This document shows, piece by piece, positions 22,316 through 32,597 of a DNA stretch of 64,000 nucleotides. The DNA comes from Leptidea sinapis. Lineage: Eukaryota > Arthropoda > Insecta > Lepidoptera > Pieridae. How positions within the stretch are numbered: the stretch's first letter is position 1; every line of letters starts with the position of its first letter. A program made the translations under genes and the position numbers. The DNA is taken from the NCBI RefSeq assembly GCF_905404315.1, contig NC_066311.1:5828001-5892000 (forward strand), read 5' to 3'. Under the pieces are notes generated by a model. That model ran no database searches, was not told the DNA's origin, and saw only the letters and a list, made by a program, of their open reading frames with translations.

Positions 22316-22780
22316 ATCTTTTCGTAATAAAGCTATTTGTAATTAAAATATTACTTACTTGAGCAATAATATATATTGCAAACAGAATATGTAATATTTT
22401 CAACAATTTATTAATCTTTTTACTTATAAGCAGAACATACAACAACCTTAAGAATTTATGTATTGCCACAAATAACATGTGCTTTTCTAGAAAGTTTACA
22501 AATATAGAAGCCATTAGAAGGTGCACTCCTGTCTAAGTTTAACTTGTCCTTGGGTTATTAATTTATAATAATACTGAAATTCTAAAATATATATTTTATA
22601 ATAAATATTTTATCTAAATCATATTATCGCATACCAATGCTTCGACTTCAAACTTCCAGGCATTGATAATTTCCACAGCTCTGTCAGTAATACTCTTAGC
22701 TCAGCGAAAAAGTGTTTACTAAAATTTTTAGTACAATTTAAATTTAATGATGGAAGAGAAACATTTTGAAATAAGAACAG
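22316..22780. other. Intergenic DNA
   Basis: The minus frame 22296-22526 is hydrophobic and AT-driven, partly overlapping family C sequence. No gene is supported. Confidence 0.35.
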
Positions 22781-22787
22781 ATCCGGG

Positions 22788-23035
22788 GGTATATAAGCCG
22801 TACTAATAGTGGCCTATGGCAGTTCTAGTTCCGACGCGAAAGGAAAAGAAGGAAGAGAGGAAGAAGTAGTGAAGAAAAGTATGAAAAGTGGAAAATGATT
22901 CAGTGAGGAGATGATAGAAGAGAACGTGTGTTCGGCGCGGTGTGATCTGATGAAGGCACCGCCATCTGAAGAGGAACAGCGGCAGACCGGCGAAGTGCAA
23001 GTGCGTAGAAGTGAACGCAAATGAAAACTGTGTTA
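22788..23035 (+). promoter_or_regulatory. TATA/initiator core-promoter-like sequence with purine-rich leader
   Basis: TATATAAG at 22790-22797 is followed 31 bases later by an initiator-like CAGTT (A at 22821), the canonical spacing for an insect TATA promoter. A GC-rich segment comes next: it is A/G-rich to about 22915, then 'gtgttcggcgcggtgtgatc' and 'ggcagaccggcgaag', and ends where a family A copy begins (23040). No long frame follows. It may be a retroelement LTR or 5' UTR, or the start of an unseen non-coding or spliced transcript. Confidence 0.35.
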
Positions 23036-23044
23036 CTTTTTTAT

Positions 23045-23337
23045 AAAAATACAGGACGTGACGAGCAGGACGTTCAGATGATGGTAATTTATACGCCCTG
23101 CCTATTTAAATGCAGTGCCGCTCAGGATTCTTGAAAAGCCCAAAAGTTCAGGTGACGAGCTCAATAGCTCGTCACCTTGAGACATAAGATGTTACGTCTC
23201 ATTTGCCCAGTAAGTAATTCACTAGCTACGGCGCCCTTCAGACCGAAATACAGTACTGCTTGCACATTACTGCTTCACATCAGAAATCGTTGTGATACCC
23301 ATAATCTAGCCGGCATCCTGTGCAAAGAAGCCCCCCA
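23045..23337 (-). repeat. Family A repeat, near full length
   Basis: Plus-strand landmarks: 'gacgtgacgagcaggacgtt', 'gcagtgccgctcaggattct', 'gagacataagatgtta', 'cgcccttcagaccgaaa', 'ccataatctagccggcatcc', closing 'agccccccactgtt'. The left terminus follows an A/T-rich boundary at 23038-23050. It has a local inverted duplication ('gacgagctcaatagctcgtc', 23154-23173). Confidence 0.75.
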
Positions 23338-23825
23338 CTGTTACTCTCCAATCCCTAACCGACTCCGGTGGCAAAAGGAACGAAGCCAACATTTTAATAA
23401 TATTTTAATTTACTAAAGATTCTGGAATCCTTGTCTATTAATCTACGAAACGCCAAAAACCAACCCTCCCACTTGAAATATTTCATTCCGAGCACGAAAT
23501 TAAATAAATAATTTCCCGTAAATTATACGACGGCTCACCAAATGCAAGCCTCTCGTAGCTTAAATATTTTCACAAGAGTAAACTAGGTCGTAACACGAAC
23601 CTACGAGGTGAAAATTTTTGCCTCGACTGAAGGTGATATTAAAATAACTGAAAGTTTAATAAAACATTTCACGATTCCTTTATGCAAAATAGTGTAATTA
23701 GAATTGTGAATTAATTATTATGTAAGTTATGCGGTACTTGTTATTTTCGAATGAAACCGCAATCTACAGCTGAGATCTTTGATCAGAATTTACTAACGTA
23801 AAAATTATACAAATTATATTTTATT
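23338..23825. other. Possible unique non-coding sequence
   Basis: Compositionally less biased than the flanks (for example 23500-23630), with no repeat counterpart in this window and no sustained frame on either strand. Could be conserved non-coding DNA; unproven. Confidence 0.3.
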
Positions 23826-23827
23826 CA

Positions 23828-23985
23828 ACTGTTCGAGTGGTGCATGGATTGTAAATCTTGGTATGTATTGTTCAAGTCTAACGTTTTGGCTTCATCTACA
23901 GGATCTACTTTACAGTTCATAACCTGCTCAACACATATGCATATTAGGAAATTAACTTGAGATGCCAAATCTAAGAAATTTGTTA
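23828..23985. repeat. Family D central fragment
   Basis: Contains the central block 'caggatctactttacagttc' and 'tgcatattaggaaattaact' but only the 'ctgttcgagtgg' edge of the tRNA-like arm. No right arm. Confidence 0.55.
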
Positions 23986-24019
23986 TTTTTTACATAATAC
24001 GTCACTTTCAATAAAATAT

Positions 24020-24945
24020 ATTGTCTTATATTAAAAATTCTCGTGTTGCGGTGTTTATTACCAAACTCCTCCAAAACGGCTAGATCGATTTGTATGAAAT
24101 GTTGTGTTAAATTTATTTAAATTTTTTAGTTTTTAGCCGTTAAAAAGATTAGAGAGTACACGAATGTTGCGACCGCTAGATTAGTGTACTTCAGTTATTT
24201 TCACAGCATCATGACGTACGGTATTTTACTATGGGGTCATGCTGCTGATTGCAATGCTCTGCAAAGGAGAGCTGTTCGTGCTATATATCAGCTTGGTTAA
24301 AGACAGTCTCTCAAAGAAAAATTAAAAGAAATAAATATAATGACTGTTCATTGTCAGTACATTTATGAAAATTTAATATACGTTCACAAAAATCGTCACC
24401 TTTTTGCTCTTAATAGATTTTCATTATTATAACACTAGAAATAAGGGATTGCTTGTAACTAATTCTAGTAGGCTTCATTAGATATATAATAGCTTTAAGG
24501 GTAAATGTAAACACTTCTATAATAAAATCCCAGCCACTGTTCAGGCATTACTATAAATTAATTTAAATGTTTTACAAAAATATGGCTCTGTCGGAAATCA
24601 TATTAGTCCACAGCTGAATATCTAAATGATCGGACAGCCTGGGACTAGTTGTGATTATTTTATAGCGATAGTAATGACTGTACAATATTGTATATTTTTA
24701 TTGAAAAGAGCGCAAAAAAAATAATGCTGGGAGAGTTTCTTGCACCGCTTCTTTTCTCTCAGAGCGCTATTTGTTTCCGAAGCGGTAGTAGTGTCTAGTA
24801 TATTAGAAATTACATCAAAAAGAATTCTAAAGGAATCAATTTTGAGAAAATAAATGCCTTTTATTCCTTTTTATACCCCAAAAATTTTAATTATTGATCT
24901 TTTATATTTTTTTCTATGGCAATACAACTTTTGGTGGGTCAGCAA
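24020..24945 (+). mobile_element. Family F element split by a family C insertion
   Basis: The 5' part of family F ('aattctcgtgttgcggtgtt', 'ctagatcgatttgtatgaaa') occupies 24033-24110. The 3' part ('caatacaacttttggtgggt' then CAGCAAG) lies at 24890-24945. Between them sits the LINE fragment described at 24115-24880. The two flanks align with the beginning and end of 29287-29697. Confidence 0.5.
24115..24880 (+). mobile_element. Family C non-LTR retrotransposon 3' end
   Basis: The frame gives YFHSIMTYGILLWGHAADC (about 24195-24255), LQRRAVRAIYQLG, LKEINIMTVHCQYIYENLIY, then SYYNTRNK and FKGKCKHFYNKIPATVQAL, i.e. the thumb and C-terminal region of a LINE polymerase broken by stops. A 3' UTR of about 320 bp follows and is strongly similar to 46925-47340. 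It ends with AATAAATGCCTTTTA. The best-preserved family C copy in the window. Confidence 0.85.
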
Positions 24946-24949
24946 GCTA

Positions 24950-25290
24950 AATGTATATCTAGCTATATAAACTTAGCCGATTGTAAGCTTAGCTTAATCT
25001 TTCATTTCCTTTTTATAGTTATTTGACAGCAAAATTTATGCTGAGCCTAAGCTAAGATAGGCCTATCCAAAAGCCAAGTTCGCATTTTATCAGACTCGGC
25101 TAAGTTTTACGTTAGTAAAGTCTGAGCAAACTCTAAGTACCCTATGTAGATCCCAGCCTAAGTCTATAATTAATTGTGGCTCTTAGTATAAGAGATAGGC
25201 ATATTTAAACCATAATTATTTTTAGATGGACAAACATTTATCGGAGAACTACAACTAGTTACGGCATTACGCCAGCGTAATTAAGAGGGT
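24950..25290. other. Non-coding DNA
   Basis: Contains several 'agcctaag/cttagct' words (24970-25160) that could be a diverged element with internal symmetry. Not assigned. Confidence 0.3.
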
Positions 25291-25294
25291 CATT

Positions 25295-25425
25295 ATTATA
25301 GTCTTAAAGCCCGACAACGCTCCTGTTATTCCTCTGGTGTTGCAGGTGACACATTATTTTGCAGGTGGCGGTGATCAATAAATTATAAACAGGTGACCCG
25401 TACGCTCGTTTGTCATAAATAGCTA
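25295..25425 (+). mobile_element. Family B 3' end fragment
   Basis: Short copy: 'gacaacgctcctgttattcc', 'ggtgttgcag', 'gtggcggtgatca', 'gacccgtacgctcgtttgtc'. An extra 'ggtgacacattattttgca' interrupts the usual sequence. Confidence 0.65.
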
Positions 25426-25429
25426 ATGG

Positions 25430-25910
25430 AATAATAAAGCAAATAGTACATGAAATATTTATTTATCCATGTATAGGAAACAGACAGTATTATGATGCTT
25501 AAATATTAACAAATCTTAAAACTTACACTTTCACCAGTGAAGTTTCCAACAATTTATACGACACTTTTAGTTAAAAGGTACGCAGCGGTAAGATAAAAAC
25601 CACAAAACAAAAGTAATACAAATTAACAACTAATTACAAGCTATATAAGTTACACAATACTATACACGCCTATTATACAATACTGTAATGAATTAATTAC
25701 AAATGAGTTAAGTATTCAGAAAAAAAAATATAAGCATGGGGTTTAAAAAAATCAGTAATTATTTAAATTATCACAAACCAATGATATATTGTAATAATGA
25801 TTCGAAGTTTATGTCGAATGATGATACATTTGATAATACAACGACTGATTCAATGATTCAAACTTAAACCTAGACGGACTACCTAAGAACAATGGATTTT
25901 TTATTACGGC
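25430..25910. other. AT-rich non-coding DNA
   Basis: No open frame or repeat copy recognised. Confidence 0.35.
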
Positions 25911-25914
25911 AACT

Positions 25915-26215
25915 TGCTTGTGGGCGTGGCATCTTGACACTCAATGGCATGTTTCAAATTTTGTAATTATACGTTGAAATTAAGATAACAGAAAATACTT
26001 ACTGATGATATGTGATCCCAGTCTTTTACTATGCAACCCGGCATTTTAGTTTCAATTATTTGCAGAGTTTAACAGAACATGTGGCACGTCAACGTCACAC
26101 ATTGTTGGAGACTGGCTCGAGTACGCCCACTGGGAGTAGTATCAGTTGCCGCACTTTGTGACTACGCCTGCGGTATGTAATTGGAGTCCAATCCTTAATC
26201 TCAGAATTTAAATGT
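25915..26215 (-). mobile_element. Family K repeat carrying a THAP-like first exon
   Basis: Minus-strand reading: ATG at 26044 starts MPGCIVK, then a short deletion relative to the other copies, then a preserved donor 'catca|GTAAGT' (GT at 26001-26002). Flanks 'cgagtacgcccactggg' and 'ggcatcttgacactcaatgg' match the copies at 29920 and 61530. An inactivated non-autonomous copy. Confidence 0.6.
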
Positions 26216-26274
26216 TCAGTTCAAAAATTCAAGCAACTTTATTATTAGAATTAAACTCTTTTAGCTATATTCTA

Positions 26275-26548
26275 TTTAAAATATCTGGAAGTCACTCAAC
26301 CGCCTCAGAGCAGGAGTGGGGAAATCTAGGGAAAACTTAGCGAGGTGGGGTTTCATCTCTGGACATGATACGGAGTGCATTTGCGGTCATCCGAGACGGA
26401 CCGTTGCGCACATGGCTGGGTGCCCTGCTTGCCCGACAACATGCACGAACGAGGAGCTACACGGGTCTACCGACCGACATAACACGGTTGCTTTTTGGGC
26501 TGCCCGTATTTGAGGTGACCGTCGACTCGATAAGAAGAAGAAGATACT
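26275..26548 (+). pseudogene. LINE ORF C-terminus with CCHC-like motif
   Basis: Plus-strand frame from 26285: LNRLRAGVGKSRENLARWGF, then GHDTECICGHPRRTVAHMAG, then CPACPTT. The C-x-C...H-x4-C arrangement plus 'LNR-R-G' is typical of the C-terminus of jockey/R1-type LINE ORF2. The end is a short GAA-rich tail (26530-26545). 5'-truncated. Confidence 0.75.
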
Positions 26549-26549
26549 T

Positions 26550-27868
26550 AAAAAAATACTAATCGAATTGAGAACCTCCTTCTTTTTTAATCGGTAAAAA
26601 ATTTAGATTTCTATAGAATTCTTATGGATAAATTGTATGTCAAAAATAATTGAGGCCCCTTTTACTTCATGACTAAACAAAAAAGCCTTTAAAATTGTGT
26701 CAGAACCTTCTATTACCACGTAAACCAAATCTTCGAGGTGAAAAGTCGCGTACTATACAAATAAAACGAAATTTCTAACGAGAATCTTGTTATTAATTTC
26801 AGATTGAAATTTCGGTAGAAATTCCTCCTCGTGATAAATCCGCAATTATTTTGAAAGTCAGGGTATTAAAGGAGTTGCTATGTGTACACAATAAATATTT
26901 TCACTTCAATTGCTTAAGTAAACTTAATTACTGTAAGGTTAGGGGATTGTCAATATTTTGGAGCTCAGTAAAATCTCCAACAATTTATGGGTTCACGGCC
27001 GGTCTCAATAACCTACTTATCTTTAAAAGTTTGTTAAATTAGATAGAAATTTATATCTTCAGCTTTGATCTACCTTTGGGAGGTCATACCGCTTACCATA
27101 GGTAGGTAGAGCTATAGAAAAAAACGTAGACCGTTTCAATAACAGTTAACTTTAGTGTGTTTTTATTACTGTCAGTCAAAAATTGAGTATCTCTCGAATT
27201 CGGGCGATTATCTTTTATATTTCAGTTGAATTTTATTGAAGTGAAACTTTTTTAGGCACATAAGGGTAATTTTTTTACGAATGAAACGCAATAATAATAA
27301 TATTAGCGTCACGAAGATGTGCAGCGTTTTTGTCGAAGAAGATGGAGAGAGTAAGGGAGATCGAGAAAAGATACATGCTATTGGTTGATGTATTCGTTTA
27401 GTAGTTAAATATTAGATCTTTAGATGGCAATTCTGCCGCATAACATCTTGTGTAGAAAACGCAGTTTTTTTTAAATCCAAGATGGCCGCCGCGAAAAATT
27501 ATGATTTCTCAACAATATTATGGATATCGTATCCGAGTATACGATTGCTCGTTACTAAACAATGACAAGTAAAACCACTCTTAGTTTAAAAAAATAAAAT
27601 GAGTATCGATAAAAGTTGAAAATAATCTATTACAATGTAATATAATGCTATCAAAACACAACTTGTAAGACAAACCAAATCTCGCAACTCAGTTCTTTTA
27701 CCGTAAAAAGGTTCGAGATCCATGTAATACCGAGTCGGTCAATTTATTCAGTCCATACTTAAGGGTCCTTCTGTCTGAAGTTGTTACGTAATTAGTAAGT
27801 AATAGTAATAGTGAACATAGTAATATTAAAAATCTTTTATATTTTAAATTAACAAATTTACTATTTTT
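26550..27868. other. Non-coding DNA, 1.3 kb, low repeat content
   Basis: A repeat edge at 26562-26600 ('attgagaacctccttctttt') matches the family J end at 32487. The plus frame 26851-27042 follows a TTTCAG at 26797-26802 and is open for a while, but no donor or domain supports it. 27470-27500 contains 'ccaagatggccgccgcg', resembling a YY1-type site. No gene called. Confidence 0.35.
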
Positions 27869-27869
27869 T

Positions 27870-28078
27870 TATAGAAAAGGAGCGTACGGGTCAACTGGTG
27901 TTAAGTGATCACCGCCGCCCACATTCTCTTGCAATATTAGAGGTATCACAGGTGTATTGCCGGCCTTTAAGGAAGGTGTACGCTTTTTTTTGAAGGTTTC
28001 CATGTTGTATCGTCCCGGAAACACCGCACAAGGAGGCGCAGTCCCACAGCTTTGACGTGTGGAATAAAGGTCTTTAGC
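27870..28078 (-). mobile_element. Family B CR1-like LINE 3' end
   Basis: Minus sense. Contains 'gatcaccgccgcccacattc', 'ggcctttaaggaaggtgtac' and 'cgtcccggaaacaccgcaca' on the plus strand. The translation keeps CAVFPGRYNMETFKK. Truncated within the C-terminal coding region. Confidence 0.8.
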
Positions 28079-28079
28079 T

Positions 28080-28680
28080 TGGATTTCCACTTAAATGGAG
28101 AATCGCTGTAGGCAGTTTTTATATTTATGTTATTGTGATGAAATTACAGTCTGTAATTCATGTTATATGATATACTAAATTTAAATATATTATAGGCCTA
28201 ATGAAAACCATATTAAAAGTTAGCCAAGCCGACGATTTTGTCTGAGTTTGCGTCGCATATTTTCATAATATCTTTTATATGTTTTAACAATTGAAATGAA
28301 AATGACCGTGTGACAGTATTTCAGTAAAAACCGCGTTTAAACTAGCTCACTGTTTCTGAGATTTGAGTGTACAAGCAACAGACAGAAATAGTAAAAACTA
28401 CTGACTTGGCCTCTGTAATATAAGTACAGCCAACATAATAACGTTTTTGAAAAAGTTTTTAATAGACTGATACTTACAATTTTATTCCACCGGCTCATTA
28501 TTTGACGGAGGCTTAGAATTTAAAACAAAAGAAAGGAATTACATACAGACTAATTGAAGAGGTCGTCAATAACCAGAAAAGGGTACATATTTAAGATGAA
28601 AAATAATATTATGCAATGTTATTTCGAATGAAATCAAAATAGAATTTCACTAATTAACTAGTAAGTAACAAATATAAAGA
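28080..28680. other. AT-rich non-coding DNA
   Basis: No gene or recognised repeat. Confidence 0.35.
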
Positions 28681-28683
28681 TAC

Positions 28684-29131
28684 TGGCTGACCCAGCAAAC
28701 GTCGTATTGTCATATAACACATTGAAAAAAATCAATTATTAAAATTTTGATACAACCGCTTCTCAGACCTACCAAATATATCGTACTACAATTATTGTAT
28801 TCGATTGCCATCTTGCAGCCCTGTATTGGTTTGGTGAATGGAACAGAATAATATAAAAATCGTGATACAAAAATAGTTGTTGATCGTGATACAAAAATAG
28901 AAGGGCAAAAATTTGAATTTGTATATATTTTTCAATAAAAAAAATTGTATAAATTTAAAAAAAAAATTGGGGTGGACTACCCTTAACATTTAGAGGGATG
29001 AAAAATAGATCCTCGTAGTAGCCGATTCTCAGACCTACTGAATATGCATATAAAATTTGGTAAAAATCAGTAAAGCCGTTTCGGAGGAGTAAGGTAACTA
29101 ACATTGTGACACGAGAATTTTATATATAAGA
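28684..29131 (-). mobile_element. Family F Helitron-like element, minus orientation
   Basis: On the plus strand it opens 'tggctgacccagcaaacgtc', the reverse complement of the family F 3' end, and closes 'gacacgagaattttatatat' followed by AAGA, the reverse complement of the 5' end. Includes 'cccttaacatttagaggga'. An extra repeated 'cgtgatacaaaaatag' doublet is present at 28860-28900. Confidence 0.6.
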
Positions 29132-29286
29132 TTTGTATTTTTTTACGTTTAGTTTGAAGAAGTTGAATCAAATGGTTTAGGTAAGGCTGTGTAAGGCAAA
29201 CCGATACAATTTCATAAGTGTATTTCACTTTAAAATATTTATAAACGATCTTTCATAATCCTTTATTATTTAAACAGTAATAATTT

Positions 29287-29697
29287 ACTTATATAAAATT
29301 CTAGTGTCCTGGTTTTGTTACCAAACTCATCCGAAACCGATTAGTATGAAATTTTGTGTGCATATCGAGTATGTCAGAAAATCGGTTAACATCTATTTTT
29401 CATACCCTTAAATGATAAGGGTGACCCACCACTTTATATATTTTTTTTGACAATTGTTTTTATTTTGTTTTTATTATGATTCTGCATTAAAAATACATAC
29501 AACTTAAAATTTTCGCCCTTCAACATATTTTTATATCGCTATACTGTTCTATCCACAGTTCCGCAATAGGGTTGGAATATGCCAATCGAATATAATAATT
29601 ATTGTAGTACGATAAATTTTCATTTATACTTTATAATTACAGTTTAATTAATATGCATTAATTTATATGGCATTACAACTTTTGCTGGGTCAGCTAG
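29287..29697 (+). mobile_element. Family F Helitron-like element, plus orientation
   Basis: Ends 'acttttgctgggtcagctag|t' at 29697 with intact CTAG and a GCTG/CAGC hairpin directly upstream. The 5' end 'cttatataaaattctagtgt' is slightly degraded. Lies 155 bp from the opposite-facing copy at 28684-29131, with the 5' ends facing each other. Confidence 0.65.
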
Positions 29698-29919
29698 TAT
29701 TACTATTGGTATTAAAATAATAGTTAGAACTAAAAGCAAGCCCCTACGGCTATGTTTAAAGTGATACTTTACTGGGAAGCCAGGCTGCTTTGCAACCAAA
29801 AGGTCAGCTTTGAATACGACTTACCCTTTGGGATACCGCAGCTTATATAAACATTAAGGATATACGGAAAATTAGATTGAACTCTCAGTTCAATCAAAAC
29901 AATAATCTAATCTTAGATT

Positions 29920-30255
29920 AAGAGTTCGTCTCCGCTGCGCTCCAACTTAATACAGGCGTATTCGCAGAGTACGGCAACTAATACTACGCTCAAGTGGGCG
30001 TACTCGAGCCAGTGTCGAACAATATGTGACGTTGACAAGCCACATGTTCTGTTAAACTTTGTTAATAATTGAAACTTAAATGCCGGGTTGCGTAGTAAAA
30101 CTTTGTAAAAATAATACTACAAGAAATAAGAAAAGACGCTGGGGTCACGTATCATTAGTGAGTATTTTGTATTTTATTAATTTAAAATAACACGAAGCGT
30201 ATGTTACAAAATTGAAAGATACCATTGAGTGTCAAGATGCCACGCACACAAGGGT
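29920..30255 (+). mobile_element. Family K repeat carrying a THAP-like first exon
   Basis: ATG at 30080 opens MPGCVVKLCKNNTTRNK. A Cys-x4-Cys pair near the N terminus followed by a basic stretch is the usual start of a THAP zinc-finger domain. The frame reaches a GTGAGT donor at 30158. The rest of the THAP domain would lie in a later exon, absent here. The upstream block 'gtgggcgtactcgagccag' and downstream block 'ccattgagtgtcaagatgcc' are shared with 25915-26215. Could be a P-element-like or other DNA-transposon relic, or a captured host exon. Confidence 0.6.
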
Positions 30256-30469
30256 CTAATAGGTACCGTAGTAAAATTAAACCCGAGTGTGGGTTCGAAT
30301 TCGCCTCGTTTCATAATAACATCACATGAGTGTTTTAATGCCTATTCATGTACAATTACATACACTCTTTTATCTACCAATTTATCATAAGCCTGCATGA
30401 TGCATTCAGGAGCCACATATTATAACCACCATTATTTTTTACCAGTAATGGCTCAATACAGCTTCCCAA

Positions 30470-31165
30470 GGAGTAGTAGGTCTCAAAATGAACATGGACA
30501 AGACGGAGATCATGTCTAATGCCCATGTCGCACCTACTCCCGTAACAATTGGGAACTGTACTCTCGAAATTAATGACAAGTCTACCTTGGACAAACAATC
30601 CTGTTGGGCAGGTACAATTTTGTGAAAGAGGTCACTCCTTGAATCCATCACGGATGGGCAGCGTTCGGGAAGCTCCGTAAAATCGCCTATTTCTGCCGTG
30701 AAGCAGTTATGTGTAAACATTACTGTGTTACGGTCTGAAGGGCGCCGTAGCTAGTGAAATTACTGGGCAATTGAGACTTAACATCTTATGTCTCAAGGTG
30801 ACGAGCGCAATTGTAGTGCCGCTCAGAATTTTTGGGTTTTTCAAGAATCTTGAGCGGCACTGCATTGTAATGGGTAGGGCGAATCAATTACCTTCAGCTG
30901 AACGTCCTACTCGTCTCGACCCTTATTTTCATAAAAAAAACTTCTCGTCCCAAATACCACTGTGTCTGAAGACGAAGGTTTTCAACCAGTGTGTGTTGCT
31001 AGTGATGACATACGGTACGCAGACGTGGTCGCTAACTATGCGCCTGATGAGAAAAGCTCATGGTCACTCAGAGAGCAATAGGAAGGGCTATGCTCGGAGT
31101 TTTCCTGCGAGATCGAATCTGTAATGAGGAGATCCGTAGTATAACCAAAGTCCATCCACCAACAT
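30470..31165 (+). mobile_element. RTE-like LINE fragment interrupted by a family A copy
   Basis: Left part (30478-30690) translates as KMNMDKTEIMSNAHVAPTPV and TIGNCTLEIND, a region downstream of the RT catalytic box. Right part (30945-31165) resumes as KTKVFNQCVLLVMTYGTQTW and SLTMRLMRK. The protein path is broken at 'LRKI' by family A sequence (30675-30944). Frameshifts also occur in both halves. Continuing the protein order, the fragment resembles what begins at 15600 and 43835. Confidence 0.8.
30675..30944 (+). repeat. Family A repeat inserted in an RTE-like LINE
   Basis: Begins 'gcctatttctgccgtgaagc' and ends 'cttattttcataaaaaaaa', so the A-run is at the right junction. The left junction is a 5'-truncated point of family A, as expected for target-primed retroposition. 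Confidence 0.75.
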
Positions 31166-31169
31166 AGCC

Positions 31170-31672
31170 CAAATGATTATTACCAAATTTTTTATGACAG
31201 TTTAAAATCTTAACACTACCACCACTAGGCACACAATCTCTTATTATTTATGTGCTATTTATTACTATTTTACCATTTAACTTCGTTCTGTGCGCCTGTG
31301 TAGTGATAATTTTATGGCATTCTACTTACGAAATATGTTGAAAATATATAATAACTTTCATCCTTTCAAACATTGTTCAAATTGAGACTATAAAAATCTG
31401 ACAAATTGAAATTCTTAATTAGTTTTTCGAAAGTAGGTCGAATCAACAAACACAACAGCTGATTTGGTATCTGTACTACATCGATTTTATTCTTTTATCC
31501 AAGTTTGAAATTTTCCTGTTCGACCTTAATGAAATTGTACGTTAACTCTCTAACGAAATTGCTAAAACAACCCTTTCATTAGGTTGCCAACTTTTATTAG
31601 AAGAAATAGAGAGTACCGACTTTCAATAGAGAGTATCACTAATAAGTGATTATTACACTAATAAAATCTGAA
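31170..31672. other. AT-rich non-coding DNA
   Basis: No gene or clear repeat seen. Confidence 0.35.
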
Positions 31673-31674
31673 AA

Positions 31675-31870
31675 AAAATTTTATGAACTACGCGGGACTC
31701 GAACCCGCTACCTCTCGCGTTCCGTGCGAGCAATCTTCTGCTTCCAATTGAGCCAAACGTTCGAGTGTCGTATCGTTGATAAAATTGTATATGCTTTGTT
31801 CAACTCTCAGGTTGTAGCTTCTGTAATTAATCCCAGAAGTGAGGATTGTCACTTTAAAACATAACAATTT
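31675..31870 (-). repeat. Family D element, left arm and shortened right part
   Basis: The minus-strand tRNA-like unit spans about 31683-31762: T arm 'gggactcgaacccgct', anticodon stem and loop 'ctctcgcgttccgtgcgag' (minus loop ACGGAAC), and D arm 'gagcca'. It has a small insertion in the variable/D region. It then continues 'gttcaactctcaggttgtag' and skips to the terminal 'cccagaagtgagg' part. Confidence 0.65.
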
Positions 31871-32087
31871 GTTTTATTTTATAATTATTAAAATGGATGC
31901 CACAATTCTCATAATAACTTGTCACATTATGACATACTGGGTGCGTTCAGAAACGTTCGAATGTGGCTTGGCAAATTGATGATATTAACATTTTAACAGT
32001 AAATAATCGCCTTTCTTGGTTATGATAATAGGTTAGCTTAATATTACACGACTGGCGCAAGTATAGTAAACATTGTGGAAAAAAATT

Positions 32088-32525
32088 AACAAAAAGCAAC
32101 CGACGTAAAAAATACTATTCCAAAACTATAGATTTAATAATATTATGCACTAAAATGTATAAAAACAATTGCGTATTTTTATACAATCTAATTAATTAAT
32201 CTAATTCTAGTGACGATTATTGTTATATTTGGAATCGGTGTCCTCCCGCCGCGGCTCCGTTTTCGCCTCTCGCCTCCTCATGTCGCGCGTGCGACTCAAG
32301 CACATCTCACCTATAACTATGTATGTAGTTACGAACTAACTTTGGCTGACACCCACTCCAAAAATAACAATTATCGTAACTAACGAACAATTTTTGAAGT
32401 ATATCCTTTCCAAAAAAAAAGAATTATCAAAATTGGCTCACAAAGTCGAAAGTTCTGAGCTAACAAACCTTAAAAAACATACCGACGAATTGAGAATCTC
32501 CTCCTTTTTTGAAGTTGGCTAAAAA
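32088..32525. repeat. Family J interspersed repeat
   Basis: Begins 'aaaaagcaaccgacgtaaa' and ends 'gaatctcctccttttttgaa' followed by GTTGGCT. The first and last blocks are loosely inverted. A second terminal fragment occurs at 26562-26600. The centre contains a GC-rich patch (32235-32300). Class unknown. Confidence 0.45.
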
Positions 32526-32597
32526 AGAGTATTTTAGCATGTCCTATTAGTGTTAAAGATTTTAGAGTATGCCTACATGATACAGAGTACTATACTC

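Noticed and set aside
22803..23020. Two overlapping minus frames of 65-68 codons
   Set aside because: They are created by the purine-rich plus-strand leader (pyrimidine-rich on minus), giving Ser/Phe/Leu-rich low-complexity peptides without a domain.
26797..26880. Possible plus-strand exon after TTTCAG (peptide with EIPPRDKSAIILKV)
   Set aside because: The acceptor is plausible and the frame is open, but no donor with good consensus and no recognisable domain; kept only as a remark.
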